From positions 122,238,912 through 122,302,911 of the forward strand of contig CM060967.1 of the NCBI GenBank assembly GCA_030765045.1: 64,000 nt of DNA. The letters are read 5' to 3'. The notes under the pieces are model-generated. The model was given only the letters and a program-made list of their open reading frames with translations. It was not told where the DNA came from and did not search any database. Shown here in pieces: positions 33,702-45,500 of the stretch (the stretch's first letter is position 1; every line of letters begins with the position of its first letter). This DNA is from Tenodera sinensis (taxonomy: Eukaryota > Arthropoda > Insecta > Mantodea > Mantidae). The position numbers were made by a program, and so were the translations under genes.

Positions 33702-34388
33702 CACTCCCTCCGCAGTGACAGCGTCCATGTATTTTCGAGGGAAGGTGACTTGTCGACCTGATCTGGTAGTCTGTGGTAAAGGTGCACAGGGTTGATTGTT
33801 AGATGGAGAAGGTGAGGAAATATCCAATGTTGATTCTTCTGATGTGTTTTCCATGTTGTGAGAAGAATATTCTTTTAGAATGAAAGCAGGTTTTAATCTA
33901 TCGATGCTAATTGTTTGTCTTCCACTTGATGTCTCTATTTCGAAGTGTTTGTAATTGCGAGATAGAACTTGATATGGTCCATCATATGTCGGCTGAAGCG
34001 CAGTTCTAACTGCATCATGTCGAACGAAAACGAATTTGCTTGTCATGAGTTCTGGATGAATGAATATCTTTTTGCTGTCATGATGTTCATTGGGAACTGG
34101 CTTTAGGTTCCTCATCTGTTCTTTCAGTTGGAATACGAAGGCTGGAATGTCGATTATTAATTTTTGTTCATTGAGGAATTCTCCTGGTAATCGGATTGCT
34201 GAACCGTAGGTCATTTCCGCTGGTGTGGTATCAACTTGTGGAACGACGTACGAGCGAAGACCTAACAAGACTAAAGGCTGCTTCAAAACCCAATCGTCAG
34301 ACATCTGTGCTTTTAAAGCACTGACGATGCCAGTGCTCAATTTTCCCATTTGCTTGAGGATGATACGCTGTAGTTTTGATATGGCCAA
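33687..34388 (-). pseudogene. Ty3/gypsy integrase C-terminal part
   Basis: 233 codons. The start resembles the end of the integrase core (WVLKQPLVLLGLRSYVVPQ, then TPAEMTYGSAIRLPGEFL). It continues into the C-terminal SH3-like region, FVFVRHDAVRTALQPTYDGP and YQVLSRNYKHFEIE, then ISIDRLKPAFI, and ends with the common TTRSGRQVTFPRKY tail. Integrase inserts the cDNA into the genome. The catalytic DDE part is absent, because the frame starts after it at the internal deletion. The stop lies inside the 3' LTR. No envelope gene is present. Confidence 0.9.
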
Positions 34389-34561
34389 TGCCCAGTGTGT
34401 TGGTTAGACATTTGAACAATTGAGATTCGAACTTGTCTTCCTTGGTCGGTGGTTATTATTTGTGGTTAGTGGTCCTTCAGTGCTGTCGTGGTTGTTGTCC
34501 ATGTTTTTATTAGGAAATTCACTTCTTGTTCAGTAATCTATCACGTTGGAGGTAACCAGTT

Positions 34562-34691
34562 TGGTTTTTAAGATGCGTGTTACCAAAACATTTTATTGAT
34601 TTTTTTAAAGCAAAGGAAAAACAAAAGATAGCAACATAGAATATCAACTTAACTAGAATGTTTCTGGATTTCTCCACTAGTGACCACCACA
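34562..34691 (-). repeat. LTR (5' copy in element orientation)
   Basis: 130-bp direct repeat of 33573-33701 in the same orientation. Confidence 0.82.
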
Positions 34692-37204
34692 AGTAGCAAC
34701 AAGCCAACTATGAGCTACAACACGAAGTAGCATGCTATGTCACACATGGATTTCGTCACAGATTCTGCCAAAGCAAGAAATTCCACCAGCTGAACAAAGA
34801 TTGTATATGTGAACTGCGAAACAAACATTGTGAGAGATACCACGCACAAATCTGCCAAATTAGGAAAACCTCAATAATAAAACTGGTATTATTATTCAAC
34901 TGTACAAGTTTTTCTTTGCAGTTGTGTGCTTTTCATTCAATAAAATTGAAGTTTTTTAAAATTCAGGTGCAGCTATCCTAGAAATGAAGGATAAGTGCTT
35001 TGCATTTTGGCGTTTTTCAATTTTATTCACCATACGTAAATATTTAATAAAAAGTAATGTAATTAAATATTTCAAAAATGGCTTTGAGTCTCTGAAGTAA
35101 TCGTTCATGAAGTTTTTGCTAAAAATTAGAAGTTAATCAGTCAAACATTTTGACATGTGGAGAATTTAAGTGATAAAAAATATTGAAAAAAAGTTTTGTG
35201 AAAGGTGACATTTAAAATTGGAATTTTGATTACAGTACTGTGTTCAGGAATGTTTAAATGCCCCACAGCAATAAATATTACTGATATTGGTAAATCAAAG
35301 GCACCAAATAAAAGCATGCAAAAAATCCAATGTTTGCACTTTTTCAACATTTTTACCCAATTTCACAGGTGCATTGCCTTAAGCCAGATTTAGAAAGACA
35401 TCATCAAACTAAGTAATTAATAAATTAATAGTATATAAAGACATGAAAACAGTTCAATCCTAGGAAGTGTGATTTGTGAGCTAAAGAGATGCTACCAACA
35501 TAAAGTTATCATTTTGGTTATCTGCCAGCTTTGCTTTCAGGAGGAAATGGTTGAAATTTCAGCCATTTTTAATCAGTAAAAATTCATTTGGTGTTTTGCA
35601 TGGAAAAATACTAGAATCATTAAAACCAAATATGCAAAGTTTAGAAGTCTTACAAGATCTGCTAATTGCCTTAATTACATCATATTTAAAGGTGTGCGCT
35701 GTTGCCAATACCTCTGGTAGAGTAATTTAAGTCATTTTTCCAGACCTTTATTTTTATAAAATTTAATGCAAATACATGCTAGAAAGTAGAAATCTTTACT
35801 GCATCTTCCCAAAACAGTTGATAATAAAACTAAGTACGGAAATTTTTACTACAGCATTACTTTTTTAAATAAAAAATAAAATGAGCGCAGGAATAGTAAA
35901 AATTTTAGAAATTTTGTGTTTATGGTGGATATAAATACCATGCTTCATTTGTAATGAAGATATTGAAAATCAATTCTTGAATCTTTTGTGATTCTATGGT
36001 ACTGTCAAAAAAAGTTTGTCATTTTACTAAAAAACTGTGTGAGAAGACACATCTTGACTAATACTCATTTTGAAACCAAAACTATTGGATTGAAGAAAAA
36101 TAAAATTCAGCAGAACATCTTTTTATACTCTTGATGTTTCTACCAAAAATGAAGCCTCTAGCATTAAAATCATCGGAAACTTAAATTTCACCTATCACTC
36201 CTCTTAGGAAAGCATGATTTTATTTCTTCTTTCTAATATTGTTTCCAGTTTCACACATATCAGACACTTTACATCAATTTTGCATCACCATTATCATCTT
36301 ACAGTTCCTATTTACCTACTAGAGGCCTGCACGGGCTTGTACCTTGCCTGGCCCATTGACCAGATTTAGGCCAACTTTGGCTTGAACATAAAGATGAAAA
36401 AAATGTAATTTGTCATATCAATACAGCATTTTATTTGTTATGTAAATATCAGGCATACTGTGTTTTAATTAAAATCGCTGACACTATTTTTGAGAAAATT
36501 AAAAAATATATATACCTTTTTCATGAAAAGAAAAATATATACAAGAAAATTATTTTATCCCATTTTCTGATCCATGATATTGAGATGCCCAGAAAAAACA
36601 ATCATCACAGCATACACACATTCATAGCAGCTGTAATACTTGTAATAAAAAATAAATGCTCTCTTTGACCAATTGTGAATAATATTGCAACAGCACAGTA
36701 GCTGCAAACTCCACCTCCTTCTGTCCATCAACACTCACGGTGAGAAGACTTATAACAGTTACTTCATAATGGTTACTTTAATGTAACTTTTACAGAATCA
36801 GTCGACAACTTGCGGAAGAGGACTTAGCACCTCGACCAAAAGGTGATTTTCTGATGCAGCACCCCCCAGGAAGATGGATGAGGTGAATGAATCTGAAGGG
36901 TGGCTGGAACATTGTCACGACAGAGCAGAGGGCAGGGTCCCTACATTTTTCCAGTTAGAAGTACCCTGGTTGAGGCTGGCTCAACCCACTTCCTCTCCCA
37001 CCCCTTTGGATTCGTACTCCAAGAGGGGTACGGAACTCAGAAATCAGTTCCTCTCCCTCACTTGGACTTGTACTATCCCATGAGGGTCTCAGAAACCAGT
37101 AGGCTTGCCATTCAATCTGGGGGGGCAAGATTTCTGGAGCGCATTTATTTGTTCCCCCTGTCATGCTGCTGCCACGATGCTCGCCAATACTTTCAACCCT
37201 GAAA
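34692..37204. other. Unassigned AT-rich sequence
   Basis: No gene or bounded repeat found. Short open frames near 36874-37202 are GC-richer but show no domain. Confidence 0.4.
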
Positions 37205-37400
37205 GAAACCTAACAGAATGAAGGGTGAAATGAAATGACTAATGTAACGAAATGGAGTGCCAGGAAATTTGGAGGATATGGAAATCCTTCCTAGCATTCG
37301 CCAGGTGACCTGGGAAAACTTCTGAAAAACCCATGGGTCAGGAAGGCTGGCCACAGGAATTGAACCTGCCACCTTCATAACACTCAGTTTTTTGAGTGTG
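37205..37400 (-). mobile_element. Old tRNA-derived SINE (type unlike A, B or C)
   Basis: On the minus strand a box B-like GGTTCAATTCC follows a degraded tRNA-like head. The body includes CTGACCCATGGGTTTTTCAG and a T-rich, CATTT-rich tail. Only one copy is seen in the window, so the family call is tentative. Confidence 0.5.
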
Positions 37401-39370
37401 CTGTTCTCTTTTTAAATACCAGATAAATGTTATAACATCCATGGTAATTTCCATGTACATCATTATACTCACCTAGTACTATTCACTCTGGCCTTACTTG
37501 GCAGCCAAGGATTTTCAAGGGAAGCAAACGAAATGCATCACAGCCAAGAATGATCAAGAATGCCTGATTAGAATTCTTGCTACAGTCTGTGATTCTTGTT
37601 GAACAAGTATATATGCTAAAGCTGGCACAATTCTTGTGATTATTTTTTAACCATAATACATACTAGGCAGCACGATTCCTTCAATTCATTTTGAACAATT
37701 CATGCTAACAGTGGAATGCTTCATATGATTCTTTCCTTGTAGTTCATAGAAGTGATTCATTCATGAATTGCCCCACGTCTAGTTGATACTGGAAACTGAA
37801 CCCAAGTACCTTTACATTGCAGGCAGCTGTGATGGTGATTATAATAGTAAATGAGTGTAAATTTATTTTATTTAAAATAAAATTAGACAATCATGCCTAG
37901 GTCAGGTGATATAATATAACCTACTTTCAAGCTCGTTTGAGACAGTGCCTGGCCTATGAATTTTAGCCCATGCAGACCTCTATTGCCTACTATACTCACT
38001 CACATCATATCTGATGAATGACTTAATGATTTATAAGAAGCATTATATGAGGCAATTTTTCTTCCTTTCTTTTGTATCTGATGCACAAGCTGAAAACAAG
38101 CCCCAGAAAAACCACATCAAGCACTTGATGCTTTGCTTGTATCACTACATCAGTCTACTAAACTTTAAATACATCACTGGACAATGAATCTACGTCTTAA
38201 CACTTACATTCATAAGAAACTTGTGAACCATCGATTAGCCCTGGAATGTACAACACATATGCTGACTGTGATAAACATAAATTCACTCTAACGTCTACTG
38301 CCATTGTCTTCTAATGCAGTAATTAAGTACCTTTTCATTGCAGTTGATATGTGCTATTAATTTCTTTTCAAGTATTTTTATACAAATGGACTGATTTGGA
38401 ATAACATCTCTTTTATGAAAGCAGATAATTATTTTCTTTAGGCTTTCCCTAATTTTAATAAAAATAAAAAAAATATTCTTATGAGATCATCATGTCTATC
38501 GTCAAGAGAAAAGTATTACTTCCTCTTTCAAAATAGTTTACAGTTACTACAGCAATAATAATTATTATAAACAAATATAGATTTTTTTGTTAACTTCTTA
38601 TGCATGAAAGAGCATGTTCTAATATCAGCTGTCATGAGTACATAGAGATTGTTCATATATTAGGTTTTAACACAGAAAATTGCACACCGTCACTAAAGCA
38701 TTCCTTTCTTCTTACATCCAAGGACATGAACACATACCCATACTCTCGTTTCTCTCCCCGTCTCTTGGATCTACGTTTTCATACATTTTTCAGCATCATC
38801 CATGTCTTTCAACAGCACAACATATATCTCAAATAACCTTTTGAAGGTTTCATCTATAATGAAGTTGATCTTAAAGCCGTTGAACATTTTCACAAGCCTT
38901 ATTTTTTCTTTTGTGCTACCTTTTCTTTCTTTCCGTTTTATGCTCAAGGACATATATTTTTCCTAAGCTATTGCACTCTTTATATATATTTTTATATATA
39001 GCAATATCACATAAAGTTTCTGATACAAACCACATTTCCAATTGATTTACACATTTTTATCTGAAGACAGCAATGAACCATACTGATTTGTCTCTGCCTT
39101 CCAATTTCATTTTGAGACAAATATATGGAGCACTTTGATATTCAGCAATTGTTGTTTGAAAGACATAAATATTCTTTCAGAGAGCATCACTGATGGTCCC
39201 TGCATTTGTAAATATATAGCAGAGAAGGTTACTGCAACTACATTCCATTAGCCTTGTGAGATTTCATGCTCACGTTCAGCTGACAGATGGTTGCTGTAGT
39301 AAGTAGCAACATAGCTCAACACATGCTGCCTCTCACAGGAATGACTGATTATAACATTAACCCTGTTCTT
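37401..39370. other. 3' flank of the RalGDS-like gene
   Basis: AT-rich. It presumably contains the 3' untranslated region directly below 39371. The nearest clear AATAAA on the minus strand is at about 37862-37873, so I could not fix the polyadenylation site with confidence. Confidence 0.4.
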
Positions 39371-39522
39371 TCAAGTTGCAAGTAGTAATTTCTTAGGGGG
39401 TTTGGACCTGGAAGGAGCTACTGGTTCTTCAGACTTTGTCCTCTTTGGCCTCAATATAAAATTCAGGTTGAATGCTGTATTCACTGCATAATACACATTA
39501 GCGTTGGGTGGCAGAACCATTT
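39371..39522 (-). CDS. Rgl: RalGDS-like exon 10: end of RA domain and stop
   Basis: 152 bp including TGA at 39371-39373; acceptor GTTTACAG|AAATGG completes a Glu codon. Encodes MVLPPNANVYYAVNTAFNLN, then the basic tail RPKRTKSEEPVAPSRSKPPK. Confidence 0.95.
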
Positions 39523-42500
39523 CTGTAAACAAAATCAATATGACAATCTTTAAAAAAAAAAGCATTTCAATATATCCTTATCTATACCCACTTTTCAAAT
39601 TTACTCAAAACCTTAATACTCATGACAAAAACATTTCAGAATGAAAATCTATCATATTTACTCAAAAATAGAACCCTCTTTATTGGAAGACCCACCAGGT
39701 TTTGGAGGAAAATTTAAGAAAAAAATACAAATCAGCTTCACTATTCAAAGTATATGTTGGAATGCATGCCCATTGCAATTAAAACAAAGAGTGCATCGGC
39801 GTGTCCTATTCTGCCATACTCTCGCAGACATCAGCCACTTCTCTGGTTTAGAAGTTTGTTTGTCGAATTTTGAATAGTCAAGCTGTGATTAACTGTAAAC
39901 AATGAGATGTTTGTGTTTTGTTTATGTGTTCTGTGTTTGTTTCTTGGACTAAGATTGTCTGCCTTGCTAAGATAAATGAAATAATAATTTGTATTATTGA
40001 TTTTTCCGTAAATACTTTAACTGGGTGGGAGGCAGTAATCTATGACATTAACTTGACTAGCCTTAAATGAAGCACTGCAACAAAAAACGAGCATCGCAAG
40101 TGATCACATCATCCTAATTAGTGCACAAGAGACAGAGAAGTGAAGAAAGACACTAAAAGCACCGAGCAAGGTAATGAGAAGTGAAAGTTGTGACAGTATG
40201 AAACAGAAGACGAGAAGAAAACTGTATTTGTGATCAAATTTCAGAAGTCAAAGTGATAGAAAAAGTAACCGGACTGATTTTGTATTTTTGCCACAATATA
40301 AAGTTTTTATCACTTGATCTATTATTGACATTTTACAGAAATTCAACTACTCAACTTATTTTCACATGGAAAATAATGTGTACAACAAACCTCATACATT
40401 GGAAGAACTAAAAGAAAATATCAGGTAAGAAAATTATTCAGATATTGAAGTCTTGTGTGCAAATGAACATTTTCTAAAAAAATTCCTGAAATATGTGGTT
40501 AGAAAAGGACATTTCCAATATTTCTTATAAGATGTGTGCTTATTATTATTGTAATTGTAACTGCAATCACAAGAATATAAGGTGGTTGTGCAGATATCAT
40601 GACTAGATCAGCAGGAGTCCGAGCTGTAACAACCAGTTTACAAGCCACTGTGTGGTGGCCACAGTGTGAAAGAAAGACACTGCATCTAATCTGTAAATGA
40701 GTTCGTCTCAAATTCTATGAACATCACGGTCAATAGTTGCTAATGCCTCTCCTATCCAAGATTGTCATTCATTTAGATTTGACCCTGAATTTCCAACGAG
40801 CAGATGTGGCCAATTCCAATTTGTGAAACAGTGGACAACACTGAGCATGCTCTGCACCTGTACACTTCTCTATGCTGATTGGTGGTGACAAGATTATCAT
40901 CACCTCACAGTATGCTGCACCACATTCTAGTGAATATGTAGTAAACTTGAGCATATGGCAGAACTTCGAAAATTATGTGTAATAAAAAGGTGAAGTGACA
41001 GTGGTAGCAAGAGCAATGTAACAACACTGTTAAATAAAGAGTTCACATTTCATGAAACAGTACAGGCTTTTTTTCCCCATATGTAAGTGCATGCTTTTTA
41101 TATTTTGAAGCTCCCAAAACTTATGACTAAAGACAAGACTTTCATGCACTATAAAATATTGAAATATGATGCATTCATGCACTATTAAAATATGAAACAT
41201 GCACGATCAAAGGAAAAATACACTAAAACATGTACTATCATTCTTGTACCAATTTCCTTATGTCACTTCACTTTTGTTTTAGCAAAGTTAACAACTATCA
41301 ACATTTCTACATTGCTTTCTGTGAGATTTCTGTGTTTGTCAGTCAATATGGTTTTGTAGGCAGAGAATGACCTTTCTACATAAGAGTTATGTGTGTAAAC
41401 TAAGGAAACACTTTGTGACAGTGTCAGGTCAAATTGTTCATTCGAGTGTTTGCCACAGAGAACCTTTTTCACTTAACACAAGAATGTATAGTCTAAGTTC
41501 GCATTTATGACCCTCTCCAGTTTCTTTGCCGTTACACCCACTTTACCAGCAGCAGAATTGAGGGATCTTTGAAATTCCTCAACAATTTCTAATTTTTTTA
41601 ATTGAAGTGGGTAGATTACAGATCAAATCTCACACTCTAAAGGACACTGATCAGCACGAGCTATGACAATGAGTTAACTAGGTGCATTTCCCTGCTTTGA
41701 TAGGTCAAATTCCTCACCACTCCCACATAACCGGTTTGTGCTGGACTTGCAAAAGCACACCTTAATTCACAAAAGAGCCAGGAAACTGGAAATAAAATTT
41801 GCAGATTGGGTAATTATGCAAGTATATATACTTTTATAAAGTGAGGAACATGAGTAAAATATTTACCACAAAAATTGAGAAGTTGAGGTGTTCACTCAAG
41901 CATTAAAACATGCGTTTAAAATTAATATAATATATACTATATACACAATAAAGCCAAAAATTCCTTAAATGTGCATTATGCATGCTTTTATCCCCAAAAG
42001 TGTCAAAACATGAAAATAGCATGGAAAAAGTATACATATTTGGGACTGGTAAGTAATGAAATGGGTAAGTATTAAGTTTGAGCAATGTCATATGATGCTA
42101 TAAAAACATGCATTTGCATGAAAGTCTCCTCTTTACTTATGACACATCATTTTATAAAGTCCTCCTAAAATCTTTACCTTTGTCTGGTAGCACTTGAGCC
42201 AACGTATAAGAGTCTGGATTTCCCTCAAGTCCTAACTTCAACATTGCATTGCGTATAACTTGCGGAGTCCTTTCATTGTTGCTCAACATTATACTTTTGT
42301 AAAGCACTATACCTGAAAATTAAAACAAAAATAAGAATCTTTACTAAAATATTAAACTTCATTATGAGCTAACAACATTAGTTTAATACTTTGCCATTAA
42401 TCTGTATCCATAAACAGTCCTGAGTTAAGCTGGTGCTCCACGGTACAACTTTTTTAATCAAACTTTTGTATTCAATGGAATTGCACAAAAAAGAAACAGT

Positions 42501-45500
42501 GTTTGTCATACTATGATGCATTTGGTACAATACAAGTGACAGTTTACGTAGCAGGCATGAGAAATAAACATGGAGGATGTAAGTATTAATTTAGCAATAG
42601 CTATATTAAGTATAGGTTTGGGATATATTTCCACGAGTCTATGTAGGAAGAAAAGATGTATTAGAAGTAAAAGACATTGGTAGACATGGTGAAGAGAACA
42701 CGGCATGGGCCGAGGTATATTGGGTCAAAACAAATTGAGGTTAGAGACCCGGAAAAATACAGCAATTTTCTACGAATTGACAATGATTTATTTCTCAATC
42801 TTTTACATTGTGTTGAAGGCAAAATTACACACCAGAACACAAATATGAGAACCAGTAAAGAGATAAGGAACAGTTGTAATGGTTTTAATCTTAGTATGGA
42901 TGCACAGGAGATTTGAACTCATTTCATAACATAAAATTTAAACGTACTGTTACTTGGATTTGTTGTTATTTATGAAATAACCACCTCAGTAATATATGCT
43001 AATGGTCATTAAAAACCATTAATAAATCTTCCAGGAAAAAAAAAAAGTTCTATTAAAATACACATCACATTAAAAGTGCCACAAGCCGTACATACACAAC
43101 AGCTGACTACATTTTGCCTGCACAGTCCGCCATATTGTTACATTACTGACGCTGATTGGCTAATTTCAAGTTGTTGGATGAAAAAATTAGATTCAGCTCA
43201 ATCGCATTGTATACAAACAGATTGGATATAAAAAATCTGATGTGTTGTATTCACATGACTTTCTCTACTCTTGTACTAACCATTCTAACAAACTCTTATT
43301 CCTATATCTCCATGTTAGTTAAGATAAACATTCGTACAAATTATCTTATTGCTTATTTCCTTGTAGGTGCAAGGGAGATATTAGAATACAGCAGGCTTTG
43401 TGCGACAGTCAAATCTTTTTTACCTTTGAGATTCTGTTCTCTTTGCATGATTAACATACAAAAAAATGAACAACGATGATCCATTTCACGAAAATTCTAA
43501 GTTTTCCAAAACTCACACACATGACAAGGAATATCTCCGAAATGGTTCACCCTACAAGAAAATTTATTGAGACATAAATTGTGTATTTTAGCAAGATCTA
43601 CATTTTTTGTATAGTAAGATTTGGTCTATCTCTAACGGTTTACCAGTTATGCAAAATTTGTCCAGAGTAAATACCACTACAGGGGCTATAGCCAGAAAAT
43701 TCAAGATATACATTTAATTTGTCATCAAAATATCTCAAACATATGACATTTTAATCAAAATCATTAGAGCCATTTTCAAGAAAATCAAAATTTTCAAAAC
43801 ATTTTCCATGTAAAGGGTAGTTTAGGGTGGGACTATTTTCTTTAAAATCTTCGTGTCGCATCCTTTGAATGACAATAAACTTAAATACCAACTTTGGTTT
43901 TTAACCGACTTCGTTTTTGGGTTATGCTGTCCACAGACTGACACACAGATACACACACGGACCTTTTTCTAAAAATGCCTTTTTTTGAATTGAGGGGGCT
44001 TCAAAACATACATTTCCGGTGAAATCTTGACATCGAATTTTTGGGTGGAATACAATGCTTCCCCTACTTACCAGTAGAGAAAGTAAAAATAGGATAGAAA
44101 TTGTATGTAACAAAATTGTATCCAACTCTCAATGTCTCACGATGCTCTTTTGTTGCACACAATGCTTAGGACCAAAAAGTTGCACCATGGGACATCAGCT
44201 TTAGTGTGTAACACAGAACACCTATTTAGAGAGATACAAAAAGTAACATTTTGTAGAAAAACTCATAAAGATATAAATTGATGAATATTAAACCAATGAA
44301 TTTAATTAGTACATAAAGTACAGCAAAAGCTGTAGAGTAGAAAATCAGAAAAATAAATGTTTGTAAATAATTTTTGAAAGGTACAATCAGGACTGAAAAA
44401 TTCAATGTCATAGCCGGGATGTAAGATTCCCTTGTGGTCTACTGGGAAAATACAAATCAGTTGAACTTAATGCCATGGTAGCCCAGTGGTTAGAGCAGCT
44501 GGGCAAGAAGTGAAAGATCAAATCCTAGCTATGGCATTGAACTTTTCAGTCCTGATTCTACCCCTCTAACATTGCCTACACATATGGCTTAAGTGTTTAA
44601 AACTATCAATAAGTTGGTTGGCTTAAAACAACAATTACCATCTGTTGGTACAGAAATTTCTTATAGCAACAAATGCTCTACTTCTCTTTTTTAATTAAAG
44701 TCAAAAGTAGAATGTGTTTCACAATTGATTAACTGTATCTTCAGCTGCTTCCACTTTGTTTACAAGTTACTGATGTAACACCTTTGCTTATTAGTTTGGG
44801 AGTGAAAAACAAAGATGCAAAAAGTTTTATTACTCTTAACATGTATTTAGTTAAAATAATATACAAAAGCAGGATAGCTTATCTAAAATGACAAAACAAA
44901 AGATCTATATAAGTTTCCTGAGGATGAAACACTTCTAAGGGCCAAGGCTAAAATTGCCATAGGGGAAGATCAGAAAGATTTTTGTACCTCCATACTCTGT
45001 TGCCATTGGCTGCCTTTTTAGCTCAGTGTAGTACAGCTGCTTACCAAGAAGGAGACTTCAGTTCGATTCCCAGTATTCATGTGGGGATTTGCTCCTGCTG
45101 GCAGACCTGATATGGGGTGCACTCAGCCTTGATAGATTGAAGTACCAATCAAGGAGATACTCAATTGAGAAACAGCGGCCCATGATTGTAAAGACCACAT
45201 ATACCGTTCGAAAGGCACCAGAGTACTGACCACATTCCACCCTTCAGTCCTGTACCCCAATAATGACACCTGAGGTTGGCAGAGAGGGGACAATGACTGG
45301 GTGGCAGATCTTGGCCCAAAAAGGGCTGTTGCGCCGCGGGGCATATATATATATATATATATAGGAATTTTACAACATTATTGGATCCCACATGGTAGGA
45401 GAAATATGCAGTGTGTCATCAGAAAATGTCTTAGGTACAAGAGGTTTTAAACAAAAAAATATGATATGGTTCTCTCTGAAGATCAGATTAGATATGCAAC

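Larger units (their letters stand above)
33573..34691 (-). mobile_element. Ty3/gypsy LTR retrotransposon, internally deleted
   Basis: Two near-identical 129-130 bp direct repeats (33573-33701 and 34562-34691) flank about 860 bp that encodes the end of a pol polyprotein. On the minus strand each repeat begins TGTGG, contains AATAAA and ends CCA, as an LTR would. Just inside the right LTR, TGGTTACCTCCAACG could be a tRNA primer-binding site. Gag, protease, RT and RNase H are missing, so this is a large-deletion derivative. No clean target duplication is visible. Confidence 0.8.
42428..44200 (+). mobile_element. PIF/Harbinger transposon remnant with TTA duplication
   Basis: The 27-bp ends are inverted repeats: the left AGCTGGTGCTCCACGG...ACTTTTT matches the right (reverse-complemented AGCTGATGTCCCATGG...) at 22 of 27 positions, all differences being transitions. 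TTA lies directly outside both ends (42425-42427 and 44201-44203), the 3-bp target duplication typical of PIF/Harbinger. It contains the start of a Harbinger-type gene (42570-42916) and a nested RepH copy (43236-44084). The rest of the transposase is deleted. Confidence 0.88.

Noticed and set aside
44472..44536. Functional tRNA gene
   Set aside because: 65 nt, weak anticodon arm and part of a foldback repeat, so tRNA-derived rather than a gene.
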